A stretch of 64,000 nucleotides of DNA. Origin: Planctomycetaceae bacterium. GTDB taxonomy: Bacteria; Planctomycetota; Phycisphaerae; Phycisphaerales; SM1A02. How positions within the stretch are numbered: position 1 is the stretch's first letter; each line of letters begins with the position of its first letter. Shown one piece after another: positions 25,727 through 34,034 of this stretch. The stretch spans positions 26,791 to 90,790 of the forward strand of contig NYWY01000054.1 of NCBI GenBank assembly GCA_002685335.1. Reading direction: 5' to 3'. The notes under the pieces are model-generated. The model saw nothing but the letters and a program-made list of their open reading frames with translations, did not search any database and was not told where the DNA came from. The translations under genes were made by a program, and so were the position numbers.

Positions 25727-25750
25727 GGCCCCGCGGCTTGCCGCGGGGCC
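25727..25750 (+). terminator. 11-bp GC hairpin upstream of the aminotransferase
   Basis: The arms 25727-25737 and 25740-25750 are perfectly complementary with a TT centre. It lies 44 nt before the aminotransferase start, followed by GTTCATTCC. Either a second terminator or a leader structure of the downstream gene. Confidence 0.5.
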
Positions 25751-25794
25751 GTTCATTCCTGCGATGCGATGCCCTTCCACTGAAAGTGTGAGCC

Positions 25795-26964
25795 TTGAAT
25801 CCGAGCACCGCGAACCTCGAGCGACTTCTCAGCCGACGAGTCCTTGGCATGGATGCTTCGGGCATCCGCCGAGCCTTCGAGCTCGGCGCCCGGCTTGAAA
25901 ATCCCATCAATCTCTCGATCGGTCAGCCTCACTACCCGGTTCCGGATTTGATGAAGGAAGCCGCGATCACGGCGATCCGCGACGACCGTAATGGCTACTC
26001 GCTGTCCGGGGGAGTCGATGAACTCAACGCCATGATCCGGAATCATCTTCACCAGGACCTCGGATGGGATCCCACCGATCCCGAAACCGGGGTGATGGTG
26101 ACCGGTGGGACCAGTGGCGCGTTGCTCCTGTCCGCGATGGCCCTGCTGGACGAGGGTGACGAGGCCGTCATTCCCGATCCGTGGTTCGTCATCTACCCCC
26201 AGCTCGGGCCGCTGACCGGCGGCCGCATGGTCGGCTGCGACACGTATCCGGACTTCCGGATGACCGCCGAACGCATCGAGCCCTTGATCACGGATCGTAC
26301 GAAGTTCGTTCTGCTGAACAGTCCCGGCAACCCCACGGGGGTGGTGATGGACGACGACGAAGTGGAAGCGGTCGCCCGACTCTGCCGGGAACGCGGCGTC
26401 CAGTTGGTGAGTGACGAGATCTACGATGAATTCGTCTTCCCTGGTGCGGCTCGGGCCGATGGAACCTGCCCGTCCCCCGGACGTTTCGATCACGGAACCC
26501 TCTTGATTCGCGGCTTCGGCAAGACCTATGGCTGCACCGGCTGGCGACTCGGCTACGCGGCGGGGCCGAACTGGTTGATCGACCAGATGCGAAAGCTCCA
26601 GCAGTTCACCTTCGTGTGCGCGCCGACACCCTTGCAGTACGGCGTGGTCCCGGCATTCGAACACGACAATTCGGAGCAGATCGAAGGCTACACCCGGCGT
26701 CGCGACCGAGTGGTCGAGGCCTTGTCGCCTCACACCCGGGTCAACACCCCCGGAGGCGCGTTCTACGCGTTCTTCGAAGTTCCACCCGCCCTGGGAATCG
26801 ACGGGGCGACGTTCGTGGAGCGGGCGGTCGAGCGAAGAGTCCTGCTGGTTGCCGGCGGTGTGTTCTCCTCCCGGGATACTCATGTGCGATTGAGTTTCGC
26901 GGTGGAGGAAGCCGTGCTCGAGGAAGGGCTGGCGGCCATCGTGGACCTGCTTCAGGGCCACTGA
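25795..26964 (+). CDS. Class I/II aminotransferase (PLP)
   Basis: The product has 389 residues. PLP fold-type I hallmarks are NSPGNPTG, LVSDEIYDEF, the Schiff-base lysine in GFGKTYGCTGWRLGY, and the C-terminal VRLSFA arginine. It looks like the aspartate/aromatic aminotransferase subgroup; substrate cannot be fixed from sequence. The start is TTG 25795, the first possible one after an in-frame stop at 25789; a later start at Met 19 is possible. The gene is followed by a strong bidirectional terminator. Confidence 0.88.
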   Translation: MNPSTANLERLLSRRVLGMDASGIRRAFELGARLENPINLSIGQPHYPVPDLMKEAAITAIRDDRNGYSLSGGVDELNAMIRNHLHQDLGWDPTDPETGVMVTGGTSGALLLSAMALLDEGDEAVIPDPWFVIYPQLGPLTGGRMVGCDTYPDFRMTAERIEPLITDRTKFVLLNSPGNPTGVVMDDDEVEAVARLCRERGVQLVSDEIYDEFVFPGAARADGTCPSPGRFDHGTLLIRGFGKTYGCTGWRLGYAAGPNWLIDQMRKLQQFTFVCAPTPLQYGVVPAFEHDNSEQIEGYTRRRDRVVEALSPHTRVNTPGGAFYAFFEVPPALGIDGATFVERAVERRVLLVAGGVFSSRDTHVRLSFAVEEAVLEEGLAAIVDLLQGH

Positions 26965-26982
26965 GCGGATCGGATGAAAAAC

Positions 26983-27019
26983 GAACGCGGCGTGATCGTT
27001 GAACGATCACGCCGCGTTC
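26983..27019. terminator. 18-bp perfect hairpin, bidirectional terminator
   Basis: The arms 26983-27000 and 27002-27019 are fully complementary and flanked by AAAAAC on the left and CTCGTTT on the right. It separates the aminotransferase from the convergent small lipoprotein gene. Confidence 0.8.
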
Positions 27020-27041
27020 TCGTTTGGTCACGAGTCGGCGA

Positions 27042-27233
27042 TCAGCCGCCCTGCTGCTCGAGGCCGTTGCCCTGGCCGGGCATGGCGTTGGGATCGACCT
27101 TGGGGGCGTCGGGGTTCACCTTGCGAGGCGTGACTTCGATCACTTCTTCGCTTTCGCATCCGGCGAGACCACCGAAGCCGAGGACGAGACCGGAGACGAA
27201 GAGAAGCGAGCTGCAGCGTGCGATGGACTTCAT
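27042..27233 (-). CDS. Small lipoprotein, hypothetical
   Basis: The product has 63 residues. The signal LLFVSGLVLGFGGLAGC ends at lipidated Cys 26, followed by an acidic then Pro/Asn-rich mature part of only 38 residues (VTPRKVNPDAPKVDPNAMPG). AGGA about 10 nt before ATG 27233 supports the start. No family recognised; it is typical of the short planctomycete lipoproteins seen after a single conserved Cys. Confidence 0.7.
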   Translation of the reverse strand: MKSIARCSSLLFVSGLVLGFGGLAGCESEEVIEVTPRKVNPDAPKVDPNAMPGQGNGLEQQGG

Positions 27234-27346
27234 GTGTGCGTTTCCTGCAAGGGTTAGCGCCCGATCGGCGCGAATTGATTCGGAAGAGATTCCGGCCGGA
27301 TTGGCTGGGATCGACCGTATATGAGACTCGATCGGGTCCGTGGTCG

Positions 27347-29314
27347 TCAAGGGGCACCGGATTCGAGTTTGAGAAGACCCCCTCGGGGGGCGAGAGAACG
27401 CCACTGGGTGTGGTAGGTGCGGTCGTTGTCGGCGGCCTCCACTTGGATTCCGGTGATTTCGGCGGGATCCAGTTCCGGAAGCACGATTCGGAGTCGGTGA
27501 GCGGAGGAGACCTCTCCGCCGGTGTTCCGCCACCGTGCGACACGCTCGGACCGCCCGAGGACGCGTCCCTCGGAATCGATCTCGATCAGCACGGTGGTCG
27601 CTTCCTCGCCGGACGGGAGGGGATCGGCGGGCGGTTCGCAGAGGAAGATCCTGCGGCCGTCCGGAGTGCGGACCGTGAGCACGATGAGATCACCGGCGGG
27701 ATTGCGTCTGGACTTGATGGTCACGGCCTCCGAGCCACCATCGTCGATCAGCAGGTCGTCGAACAGCACCATGTCCACTTCGAATCGCGGGCGTCCGTCG
27801 AGGGCGATCGAGCGGGTGGTGACCGAGCCGAGTGGTTCACGTTCCTCGTAGACCGAGTGAGACCAGGCCGCGATCGGCCACGCGGGAAACGCGTCGGTGG
27901 CGTCCGGGTCTTCGCGGGCCACCGAGATCCGGCGGGGAAGCACGATGGGGACCATGCGATTCTGGGAATCCTCGAATTGCAGCGTCACCCGGACCTCGGG
28001 AGGGGGCGGCGGGGTCTCGGTGGCCGCCGCGACGAATCGAAGTGGGATGGAGACCGAGGCCTTCGCCTCGATCATGACCGGGTCCGGCGGCGTGAGCCGA
28101 AAGGGAGTGTCCAGATCGGTGGTCGCGGGATTGGCGATGTCTTCCTCGGTCCGGGCCACGAACGCATGGCCCTCCACCAGCCAGGGCTTCGGGGCCGATG
28201 CCGGTTCCACGGTCACCCGGACCGGACGGTCGAGCGGGTTGCGAACTTCCAGCGAGACGGTGGCATCCACGAATCCCCGCCAGGGGTCGGGAAGGGAACC
28301 CTCGATCTTCGTGGTCTTCGCGGACTTCAGTCGGTAGGCCCGGTCCTGGTCCTCGCGCACCACGAAGTCGTCCGGGAGCATCACGCCCGCCGGGAGGTGT
28401 CGGATGTGGATGTCGTCGCCCGGCCCGAGGTCCAGCAGCGTCAGGTGATTGAACTGTCCGGTCAGCGGATGCTGATCGATCGCGCCACCGCAGACGCCGA
28501 GCAGGTGGTACTCGACTCCGTCCTGGTCGGGGTCACGATGCAGGGCGTGGAAATGTCCGGCGATCACCGCATCGACTCCGTGTTCGACGAGCATCGGATG
28601 CACTCGCCGATCCCAGCCGACGTCCCGGTACCGCCAGAGAGGACGGTGCATCAGGAGGACGATCGGTCGATTCTTCGGAGCGGCACCGAGGACCTCCTCC
28701 AGCCATTCGACCTGTCGATCGGAGATGTTCACGTCTCCGCCGTCGAGATTCTCGTCGCTGAAGAGGACGACGACCGTCCCGTGCTCCAGGGTGACGGCGT
28801 AGTGGAGCGGACCGAAACGACTCCGATATCGATCCATGAATCTCCGATCTTCTGAATCACGGGCGCCGGAGATCACGTCATGATTTCCCGCCGTGGGCCA
28901 GAACTCGGCGTCCAGTCGATTGACCAGCGACAGGTAGTCATCGACTTCCGCCTCCCAGGTCGCAGGATCCCGGGTGTATCCCTGGACCAGGTCGCCGACG
29001 CAGAACACCGCATCGGGCTTCAGAAGCTCGAGATCCCCGATCGCTCGTTCCAGATGCGGCAGGCCCCAGTCCTCGCCGGTGGTTCGATCGGGAAGGATTC
29101 CGATGATCGTCCGGTCGGTGGTGGGTTCGGCGGCGACGATCTGGCCGTCGATCGCTCTCCCTTCGGCATCGAGCCGGAAGCGACCTTCCCTGAGAACCCT
29201 GGTCCGGTCGTCGGGAACCGGGGGTTCTTCGCCCCTCACCGGCATCAGGTTCGGAAGACCGAGCGCGAGCAGGAGAGCGATGGAAGAGAGACTCGTGGGT
29301 CGAGGACGATTCAT
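27347..29314 (-). CDS. Secreted calcineurin-like phosphoesterase with large C-terminal region
   Basis: The product has 655 residues from ATG 29314, with GGAG at good spacing and a signal peptide ending near VRG-EEPP. The metallophosphatase motifs appear in order: FCVGDLVQG, TAGNHD, LLMHRPLW and AGHFHALH, within residues about 70-320. The remainder consists of beta-rich, probably immunoglobulin-like segments, with a run of prolines (TETPPPPPEV) in the middle. It is exported to the periplasm or outside. Substrate unknown; family members hydrolyse nucleotides, phosphodiesters or phosphoproteins. Confidence 0.85.
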   Translation of the reverse strand: MNRPRPTSLSSIALLLALGLPNLMPVRGEEPPVPDDRTRVLREGRFRLDAEGRAIDGQIVAAEPTTDRTIIGILPDRTTGEDWGLPHLERAIGDLELLKPDAVFCVGDLVQGYTRDPATWEAEVDDYLSLVNRLDAEFWPTAGNHDVISGARDSEDRRFMDRYRSRFGPLHYAVTLEHGTVVVLFSDENLDGGDVNISDRQVEWLEEVLGAAPKNRPIVLLMHRPLWRYRDVGWDRRVHPMLVEHGVDAVIAGHFHALHRDPDQDGVEYHLLGVCGGAIDQHPLTGQFNHLTLLDLGPGDDIHIRHLPAGVMLPDDFVVREDQDRAYRLKSAKTTKIEGSLPDPWRGFVDATVSLEVRNPLDRPVRVTVEPASAPKPWLVEGHAFVARTEEDIANPATTDLDTPFRLTPPDPVMIEAKASVSIPLRFVAAATETPPPPPEVRVTLQFEDSQNRMVPIVLPRRISVAREDPDATDAFPAWPIAAWSHSVYEEREPLGSVTTRSIALDGRPRFEVDMVLFDDLLIDDGGSEAVTIKSRRNPAGDLIVLTVRTPDGRRIFLCEPPADPLPSGEEATTVLIEIDSEGRVLGRSERVARWRNTGGEVSSAHRLRIVLPELDPAEITGIQVEAADNDRTYHTQWRSLAPRGGLLKLESGAP

Positions 29315-29370
29315 GCGGGGACTCCGGCGTGCAGGTCGACCCATTGTGACTCCTCCGGCCCAAAACCGAC

Positions 29371-29400
29371 ACCGCCGCATCGGCGGTGCCGACGCGGCGG
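29371..29400 (-). terminator. GC hairpin between glycosyltransferase and phosphoesterase genes
   Basis: CCGCCGC at 29372-29378 can pair with GCGGCGG at 29394-29400, or ACCGCC with GGCGGT in a tighter form. On the minus strand it is followed by GTGTCGGTTTT. It could end the glycosyltransferase transcript or fold in the leader of the phosphoesterase. The rest of 29315-29571 shows nothing else. Confidence 0.35.
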
Positions 29401-29571
29401 AGCGGAGAAGGAGAGAGATTGCTTGAAACACTTCGCGGTCGAGTTCCCGTCGACCACATCACTATTCGTGTCGGAGCCCGACGGTTCGCCAAGAGTCCGA
29501 TTTTTCCGATCGAAGCGTCGATGGGAGACCTCGCGGATCGGATTATCGGGCCGGTGGGTGACCGAACCGGC

Positions 29572-30651
29572 TCAGGAATGGCCGATCGGCGTCGCATCAC
29601 CGTGAACGATCGTCTCCAGGACGGCCGCCCAGCGAGGGGCCACGTTGGAGACCAGCGAGGAGCGTGCATGACTGGCGGAGGCGAGGGATGGGGCGTGAAG
29701 AAGCGCCTGCCGGGTCGCCTCTCGCCAGACGCCGGACTGACGCGCCTCGGCCGGGGTGAGGAGCCGATCGCCGGAGGCCTCGCTTCGGTCGTCGCGGAGG
29801 CGATCATCCGCGGCGATCACCACCCCGCCGCTGATCCGGGCCTGCAGTTCGATGCTGCGAATCGCTTGATCACGATCCGGGGCGAGGATGACGTCGGCCC
29901 CGGCGAGCAGTGGACGCATGTGATCCGTGTGATCGAAGGAACTCATGTGATCCGCCATCGGCGTCCCTCTGAGTCGACGCCAGATCGAAGCGTCCTTCTG
30001 TCCGAGGCCGATTCCCAGCGCGAGATGTTGCATGCCGGGCAGGGCGCCACCCGGTCCGGCCAGGCCGTCGATCATGGCTTTCCAGGCGTTCAGATCTCCC
30101 ACCGGCCCCAGTGCCACGAGCAGGCCACGGTCACGGTCATGGGAGGAGCGGATTCGCGGTACGGGGATCGGAAGACTGGTGGTTCGATCCTCTCCGATCC
30201 TCCGAGCCGCCCGATGCTGGAGTTTGCTGGTCGCCGCGATCACCGTGATGGAAGGAATTCGAACCGCCGCGTCCACCTCGCGTCGATCACGCACCTCGGC
30301 CACCAGCGGGATCTCGAGCAGTTCGGCCGACGTGGCCGCAAGGGCGAGACATCCACGTCCGCAGGCGACGATCACATCCGGGCGCCCGAAACCGGTGTCT
30401 TCGATCCGGTCGAGGATCGCGGTGGCGAGTCGTCGGCGAATCCAGAAGGGCAGATCCATCGGTGACTGGATGGTCGGGATCGGTCCTTCGACGGTCTCCG
30501 GCGACTCGCGGGGGTCATCCTCAGCGTCGGTGGCCAGTACCAGCGTGGAACGAGTTCCGTCGGCGGCGAGGCCCACCGCGAGTCGGGAGAACGCGACCTC
30601 CTCCTCGCGTCGTCGATCGCGGTCGAGAAAAATGGCGACTCGCACCGTCAC
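29572..30651 (-). CDS. Putative glycosyltransferase (GT4/GT-B type)
   Basis: The product has 359 residues from GTG 30651, overlapping the thioesterase stop by 4 nt. The layout is that of GT-B glycosyltransferases: an N-terminal domain with RPDVIVACGRGCLALAATSAELLEIPLVAEVRD and a C-terminal domain with LLVALGPVGDLNAWKAMIDGL and the ADVILAPDRDQAIRSIELQARISGG segment, equivalent to the nucleotide-sugar site. The usual EGFG is replaced by a less typical IRSIELQARISG. It probably works on cell-surface polysaccharide. Confidence in the fold is moderate. Confidence 0.65.
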   Translation of the reverse strand: MTVRVAIFLDRDRRREEEVAFSRLAVGLAADGTRSTLVLATDAEDDPRESPETVEGPIPTIQSPMDLPFWIRRRLATAILDRIEDTGFGRPDVIVACGRGCLALAATSAELLEIPLVAEVRDRREVDAAVRIPSITVIAATSKLQHRAARRIGEDRTTSLPIPVPRIRSSHDRDRGLLVALGPVGDLNAWKAMIDGLAGPGGALPGMQHLALGIGLGQKDASIWRRLRGTPMADHMSSFDHTDHMRPLLAGADVILAPDRDQAIRSIELQARISGGVVIAADDRLRDDRSEASGDRLLTPAEARQSGVWREATRQALLHAPSLASASHARSSLVSNVAPRWAAVLETIVHGDATPIGHS

Positions 30652-31169
30652 GCCCCGGGCTCCACCGTCGGATTCACCCCGGAAGCCGCGGGTCGTTTCG
30701 GAAACGCATCCTGCATTTCGGTCGGGATCCGAGCCGGGCGCCGGGAGGTCAGATTCACGTAGGCCCAGCGAGTGGCGGCGAAGCAGACGAGTCGCTGATC
30801 GGCGGGTCGCACGATCGCGGTGTGCCGTCGCACGGTGGTTCGAGTCCAGGTGTCGAGCCAGGTCGCGACCTGCAGCTCATCGCCGCTGAAGACTTCGCCG
30901 CGGTAGTCGATCTCGTGTCGGGCGACGAACCACATGCGATCGCTCGCAAGCATCCAGGCCCGAGTGAACCCGGCCGCGTCGGTGGCGAGCTCCGCGATTT
31001 GATCGATCCAACGAACGTACTCCGCGTTGTTGACGTGGGGAACGCCTCGACTCACACCGTCGTCACCGACCCGGATCGCGGCGGTGAACGCCTCGGAGCA
31101 TGGCTCGATCCCCGCGGGCCCGAAGCTCGAGATGGGGATGTCCGCGGGCTGGAATTCGGTCGGAGTCAT
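30648..31169 (-). CDS. Acyl-CoA/ACP thioesterase (hot-dog fold)
   Basis: The product has 173 residues from ATG 31169, overlapping the DUF971 stop by 4 nt. The 4HBT pattern is visible: VPHVNNAEYVRWIDQIAELA, the FVARHEIDYRGEVFSGDELQVATWLDTW core and ARWAYVNLTSRRPARIP. The conserved Asn-Tyr-Trp-Asp region is that of YbgC/FatA-like thioesterases, though the catalytic Asp typical of YbgC is replaced by Asn. Substrate unknown. Confidence 0.8.
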   Translation of the reverse strand: MTPTEFQPADIPISSFGPAGIEPCSEAFTAAIRVGDDGVSRGVPHVNNAEYVRWIDQIAELATDAAGFTRAWMLASDRMWFVARHEIDYRGEVFSGDELQVATWLDTWTRTTVRRHTAIVRPADQRLVCFAATRWAYVNLTSRRPARIPTEMQDAFPKRPAASGVNPTVEPGA

Positions 31170-31516
31170 TGGATCGCCTCGCCCGGCTCGGGGGGCTGTT
31201 CCCGTCCCGGCTCGATCTCCCGGAGATACTGCCAGGAGTAGATGCCGGAGGCGTGACCATCGCTGAAGCGGATGCGAATGGCGTAATTCCCGACCGGCTC
31301 GATCGACGTGGCGGTCAGGGGGCCGGAGGCGGCGGAGGTCGGCAGAACGGCCAGTGGATTGGCATCCAGCTCCTTGCGGAGCTCCCGGGCGTCCGCGGAG
31401 GGGCTCATCCGACGCAGCCAGGTGATGGGGTAGTGAATCCGGCGTCCGTCGGTCCATTCGACGTCGAGACCTCGGTCACGTTCGAGATGCAGATGGCGGG
31501 GCGGGAGGTCATCCAT
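31166..31516 (-). CDS. DUF971 domain protein
   Basis: The product has 116 residues from ATG 31516, or 117 from ATG 31519. The family, related to the N-terminal domain of gamma-butyrobetaine hydroxylase, is seen in LHLERDRGLDVEWTDGRRIHYPITWLRRMSPSADAR and VGNYAIRIRFSDGHASGIYSWQYLRE. Such proteins occur next to Mrp-type iron-sulfur carriers in other genomes, but none is here. I prefer ATG 31516 because the upstream TAGCAT then lies 7 nt away. It heads the operon with the thioesterase and glycosyltransferase. Confidence 0.85.
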   Translation of the reverse strand: MDDLPPRHLHLERDRGLDVEWTDGRRIHYPITWLRRMSPSADARELRKELDANPLAVLPTSAASGPLTATSIEPVGNYAIRIRFSDGHASGIYSWQYLREIEPGREQPPEPGEAIQ

Positions 31517-31523
31517 CATCCGG

Positions 31524-31529
31524 ATGCTA
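31524..31529 (-). promoter_or_regulatory. -10 element (TAGCAT) placed for a leaderless DUF971 transcript
   Basis: On the minus strand TAGCAT is 7 nt from ATG 31516 (4 nt from the alternative ATG 31519). Confidence 0.45.
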
Positions 31530-31571
31530 CCGATGTCAGGCCCCTCATGGCTGATCCGGTCCCGACCTCCG

Positions 31572-31577
31572 TACACT
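31572..31577 (+). promoter_or_regulatory. -10 element (TACACT) placed for a leaderless pyrF transcript
   Basis: TACACT is followed by 7 nt and ATG 31585; no Shine-Dalgarno sequence. It would drive the five-gene operon up to 37321. Confidence 0.5.
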
Positions 31578-31584
31578 GCGAGCC

Positions 31585-32451
31585 ATGAACCATGATCCCT
31601 ACCTGCCCGGGGCCAGGCTGGCCGAACGACTCCAGGCCGCGACCGCGCCCGTCTGCGTGGGCCTCGACCCGGTGGCCGACCGGCTGCCGACGAGCCTCCG
31701 TGGAACCGATCCGATCACCGGCATCGAGTCCTTCTCCCGCGGGGTCCTCGACGCGGTCGCGGGCCTGGTGCCCTGCATCAAGGTCCAGTCCGCATGTTTC
31801 GAGCGGTACGGTCACGCCGGAGTGGCGGCGCTCGAACGAGTGGTTCGAGCCGCGGTCGATGCCGGCTTCGAGACCATTCTGGATGCCAAGCGAGGCGACA
31901 TCGGTGTCTCGGCCCGTCACTACGCGGTCGCGACCTCGGCCACGGGTTGCCAGTGGGTCACGCTGAACGGCTACCTGGGGGAGGATGGAATCCTGCCGTT
32001 CCTCGAGGAGGGGCTCGGCGTGTTCGTGCTCGTCCGGACCTCGAATCCCTCGGGAGACGAGATCCAGTCGCCGGCGTGTGGAGACGGCACGGTGGCCTCT
32101 CTGATGGGTGGAATGGTTCGCAGGCTCGGTGGCGATCCGCCTCCCGGTTCGACCGCTTCGGTGGGAGCGGTCGTGGGGGCGACCAAGCCCGAGGCCGCGG
32201 CGGTCCTGCGAGCGGCGATGCCTCGAACCCCGTTCCTGCTTCCCGGGTACGGCGCCCAGGGTGGCGGTCCGGACGGGGTCCAGGCGGCGATGGACGACCA
32301 TGGTGGCGGTGTGCTGGTGACCGCGAGTCGATCGATCATTCATGCGTGGTATGGATCCGATGACGATCGGGACTGGACCCGCGCAGTCACCACCGCGGCG
32401 GAGAACTTCGTGTCCGAGATCGCGGCGGTCGTCGGGGAGAGGTCGGCCTGA
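31585..32451 (+). CDS. pyrF: Orotidine 5'-phosphate decarboxylase (type 2)
   Basis: The product has 288 residues. It decarboxylates OMP to UMP, the last step of pyrimidine synthesis. CVGLDPVADRLP, the catalytic DAKRGDIGVSA and the phosphate-site LPGYGAQGG mark the long, type 2 PyrF subfamily. The pathway partner pyrD lies at 14370-15302. Its stop overlaps the start of the solute-binding protein gene by 1 nt (TGATG). Confidence 0.94.
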   Translation: MNHDPYLPGARLAERLQAATAPVCVGLDPVADRLPTSLRGTDPITGIESFSRGVLDAVAGLVPCIKVQSACFERYGHAGVAALERVVRAAVDAGFETILDAKRGDIGVSARHYAVATSATGCQWVTLNGYLGEDGILPFLEEGLGVFVLVRTSNPSGDEIQSPACGDGTVASLMGGMVRRLGGDPPPGSTASVGAVVGATKPEAAAVLRAAMPRTPFLLPGYGAQGGGPDGVQAAMDDHGGGVLVTASRSIIHAWYGSDDDRDWTRAVTTAAENFVSEIAAVVGERSA

Positions 32452-34034
32452 TGCTGCGATTCCTCCCCATCCTCTTCCTCCTGTTGCTGCTGGCCGCCCC
32501 GTTCGCTTTTGAACGAAAGGGTGAACAACCCGATCCCGACGCGCGTCGTCTGGTGATCGTCACGCCGCACAACGAACAGATTCGCGATGAATTCGCACGC
32601 GCCTTCGAAGCGTGGTCCGAGGTTCATCACGACGAACCGGTGACCGTGATCTGGAGCACGCCGGGAGGTACCAGCGAGATTCGGAAGCTCCTGGTCTCCG
32701 AATACACCGCCGCCCTTGAAGACGGGATCGAACCCGGTGGCAACGCGGATCTCATGTGGGGGGGTGGTTCCTACGAATTCACCGAGCTCTCCAAGCCGAT
32801 CACCGCGGAGGTCGACGGGGTCGAGCGGACCACGAGGGTGCTGTCGCCGATGGATCTGGGCGACGAATACCTGGAGTCCGTCTACGGAGACGGCCTGATC
32901 GCCGGTGATCGACTCTTCGATGAGGATCGTCGATGGTTCGGCACCGCCCTGTCGAGCTTCGGAATCGTGTTCAATCGAGATCTGATCGGTCAACTCGGGG
33001 TCCCTGAACCGCAGACCTGGCAGGACCTCGCCGATCCGTCGTATCGCACCTGGCTCACCATGGTCGATCCCGGGATGAGCGGATCGGTCACCACCGCCTT
33101 CGACGCGATCCTCCAGCGTCGAGGCTGGACCGACGGCTGGATGATCCTTCGTCGTCTCGCGGCCAACGCCCGCAGTTTCGCGGGCAGCAGCACCAAGGGG
33201 CCGCTCGACGTGGCATCGGGCGAGGCCGCGGCGGCGATCTGCATCGATTTCTACGGTCGCTACGAAGCCCAGCGGACCCGGGATGCGGCGATCCGCGCCG
33301 GCCTCGAAGGCCCTGATGCGGTGGGGCGAATCGGGTACGTCAGCCCACCGGGGGAGACGGTCATCGATCCCGATCCGATCGGCATGCTCACCGGGGCCAA
33401 CGATCCGATCCTTGCACGCCGGTTCATGGAGTTCGTCCTGAGCGTCGATGGACAGGCGCTCTGGCAGTTTCCGGTGGCGACCGAAGGACTCGGCCCCCGA
33501 CAATTCGAACTCCGACGACTTCCGATCCGGCGAGACATGTACCGCGACCACTTCGATCGGTTCGTCGACCAGGTGGATCCGTGGCAGATCGCGACCCCGG
33601 TCGAGACCCCCAATCGGGCGATGCGGTCATTCATCTCTCCCCTTTTCCGGGGGTTGGCGCTCGATCAGCCCGCGGCCTTGCGGGATGCCTGGATCGCGAT
33701 CATCGAACATCCGGGCTATCCCGATGATCAAGGTCCCTTCGTGGTCGCCGATGACGTGAGCGATCCCGAACTCAAGGCCATGCTCGAGGCATTCGATGCG
33801 ATGCCGACGGTTCCGGGTCCGGACGGTGAGGTTCTGGATCTTGGAGATCCCGCCGCCCTCTCGGAGATCAAGGCCGGCTGGCTTCGAGGAGGATTCGACG
33901 ATGCCGGACTCTGGCCGGCGGATGCCGATCCTGGAGAGATTCTCCGTCGAATCGTCCGCCGTCAGGCCGAAGCCAACTACCTGGCGATCGCAGCGGGAGA
34001 GATCCGTCCCGAACCGTCGGAGATCTCGCGGTGA
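32451..34034 (+). CDS. Extracellular solute-binding protein of an ABC importer
   Basis: The product has 527 residues. The N-terminus is a signal peptide or anchor (FLPILFLLLLLAAPFAF). The family 1 pattern of iron- and sulfate-type binding proteins is present: LVIVTPHNEQIRDEFARAFEAW, the GGTSEIRKLL segment and FGTALSSFGIVFNRDLI, with two lobes. At about 527 residues it is much longer than the usual 330-350; the C-terminal about 150 residues are extra. It is stranded between pyrF and pyk without permease or ATPase; the permease at 109-2649 is a possible but unproven partner. Confidence 0.82.
   Translation: MLRFLPILFLLLLLAAPFAFERKGEQPDPDARRLVIVTPHNEQIRDEFARAFEAWSEVHHDEPVTVIWSTPGGTSEIRKLLVSEYTAALEDGIEPGGNADLMWGGGSYEFTELSKPITAEVDGVERTTRVLSPMDLGDEYLESVYGDGLIAGDRLFDEDRRWFGTALSSFGIVFNRDLIGQLGVPEPQTWQDLADPSYRTWLTMVDPGMSGSVTTAFDAILQRRGWTDGWMILRRLAANARSFAGSSTKGPLDVASGEAAAAICIDFYGRYEAQRTRDAAIRAGLEGPDAVGRIGYVSPPGETVIDPDPIGMLTGANDPILARRFMEFVLSVDGQALWQFPVATEGLGPRQFELRRLPIRRDMYRDHFDRFVDQVDPWQIATPVETPNRAMRSFISPLFRGLALDQPAALRDAWIAIIEHPGYPDDQGPFVVADDVSDPELKAMLEAFDAMPTVPGPDGEVLDLGDPAALSEIKAGWLRGGFDDAGLWPADADPGEILRRIVRRQAEANYLAIAAGEIRPEPSEISR

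Noticed and set aside
27218..28855. 545-codon open frame on the plus strand
   Set aside because: It is antisense to the phosphoesterase, whose metal-binding motifs are all present on the minus strand.
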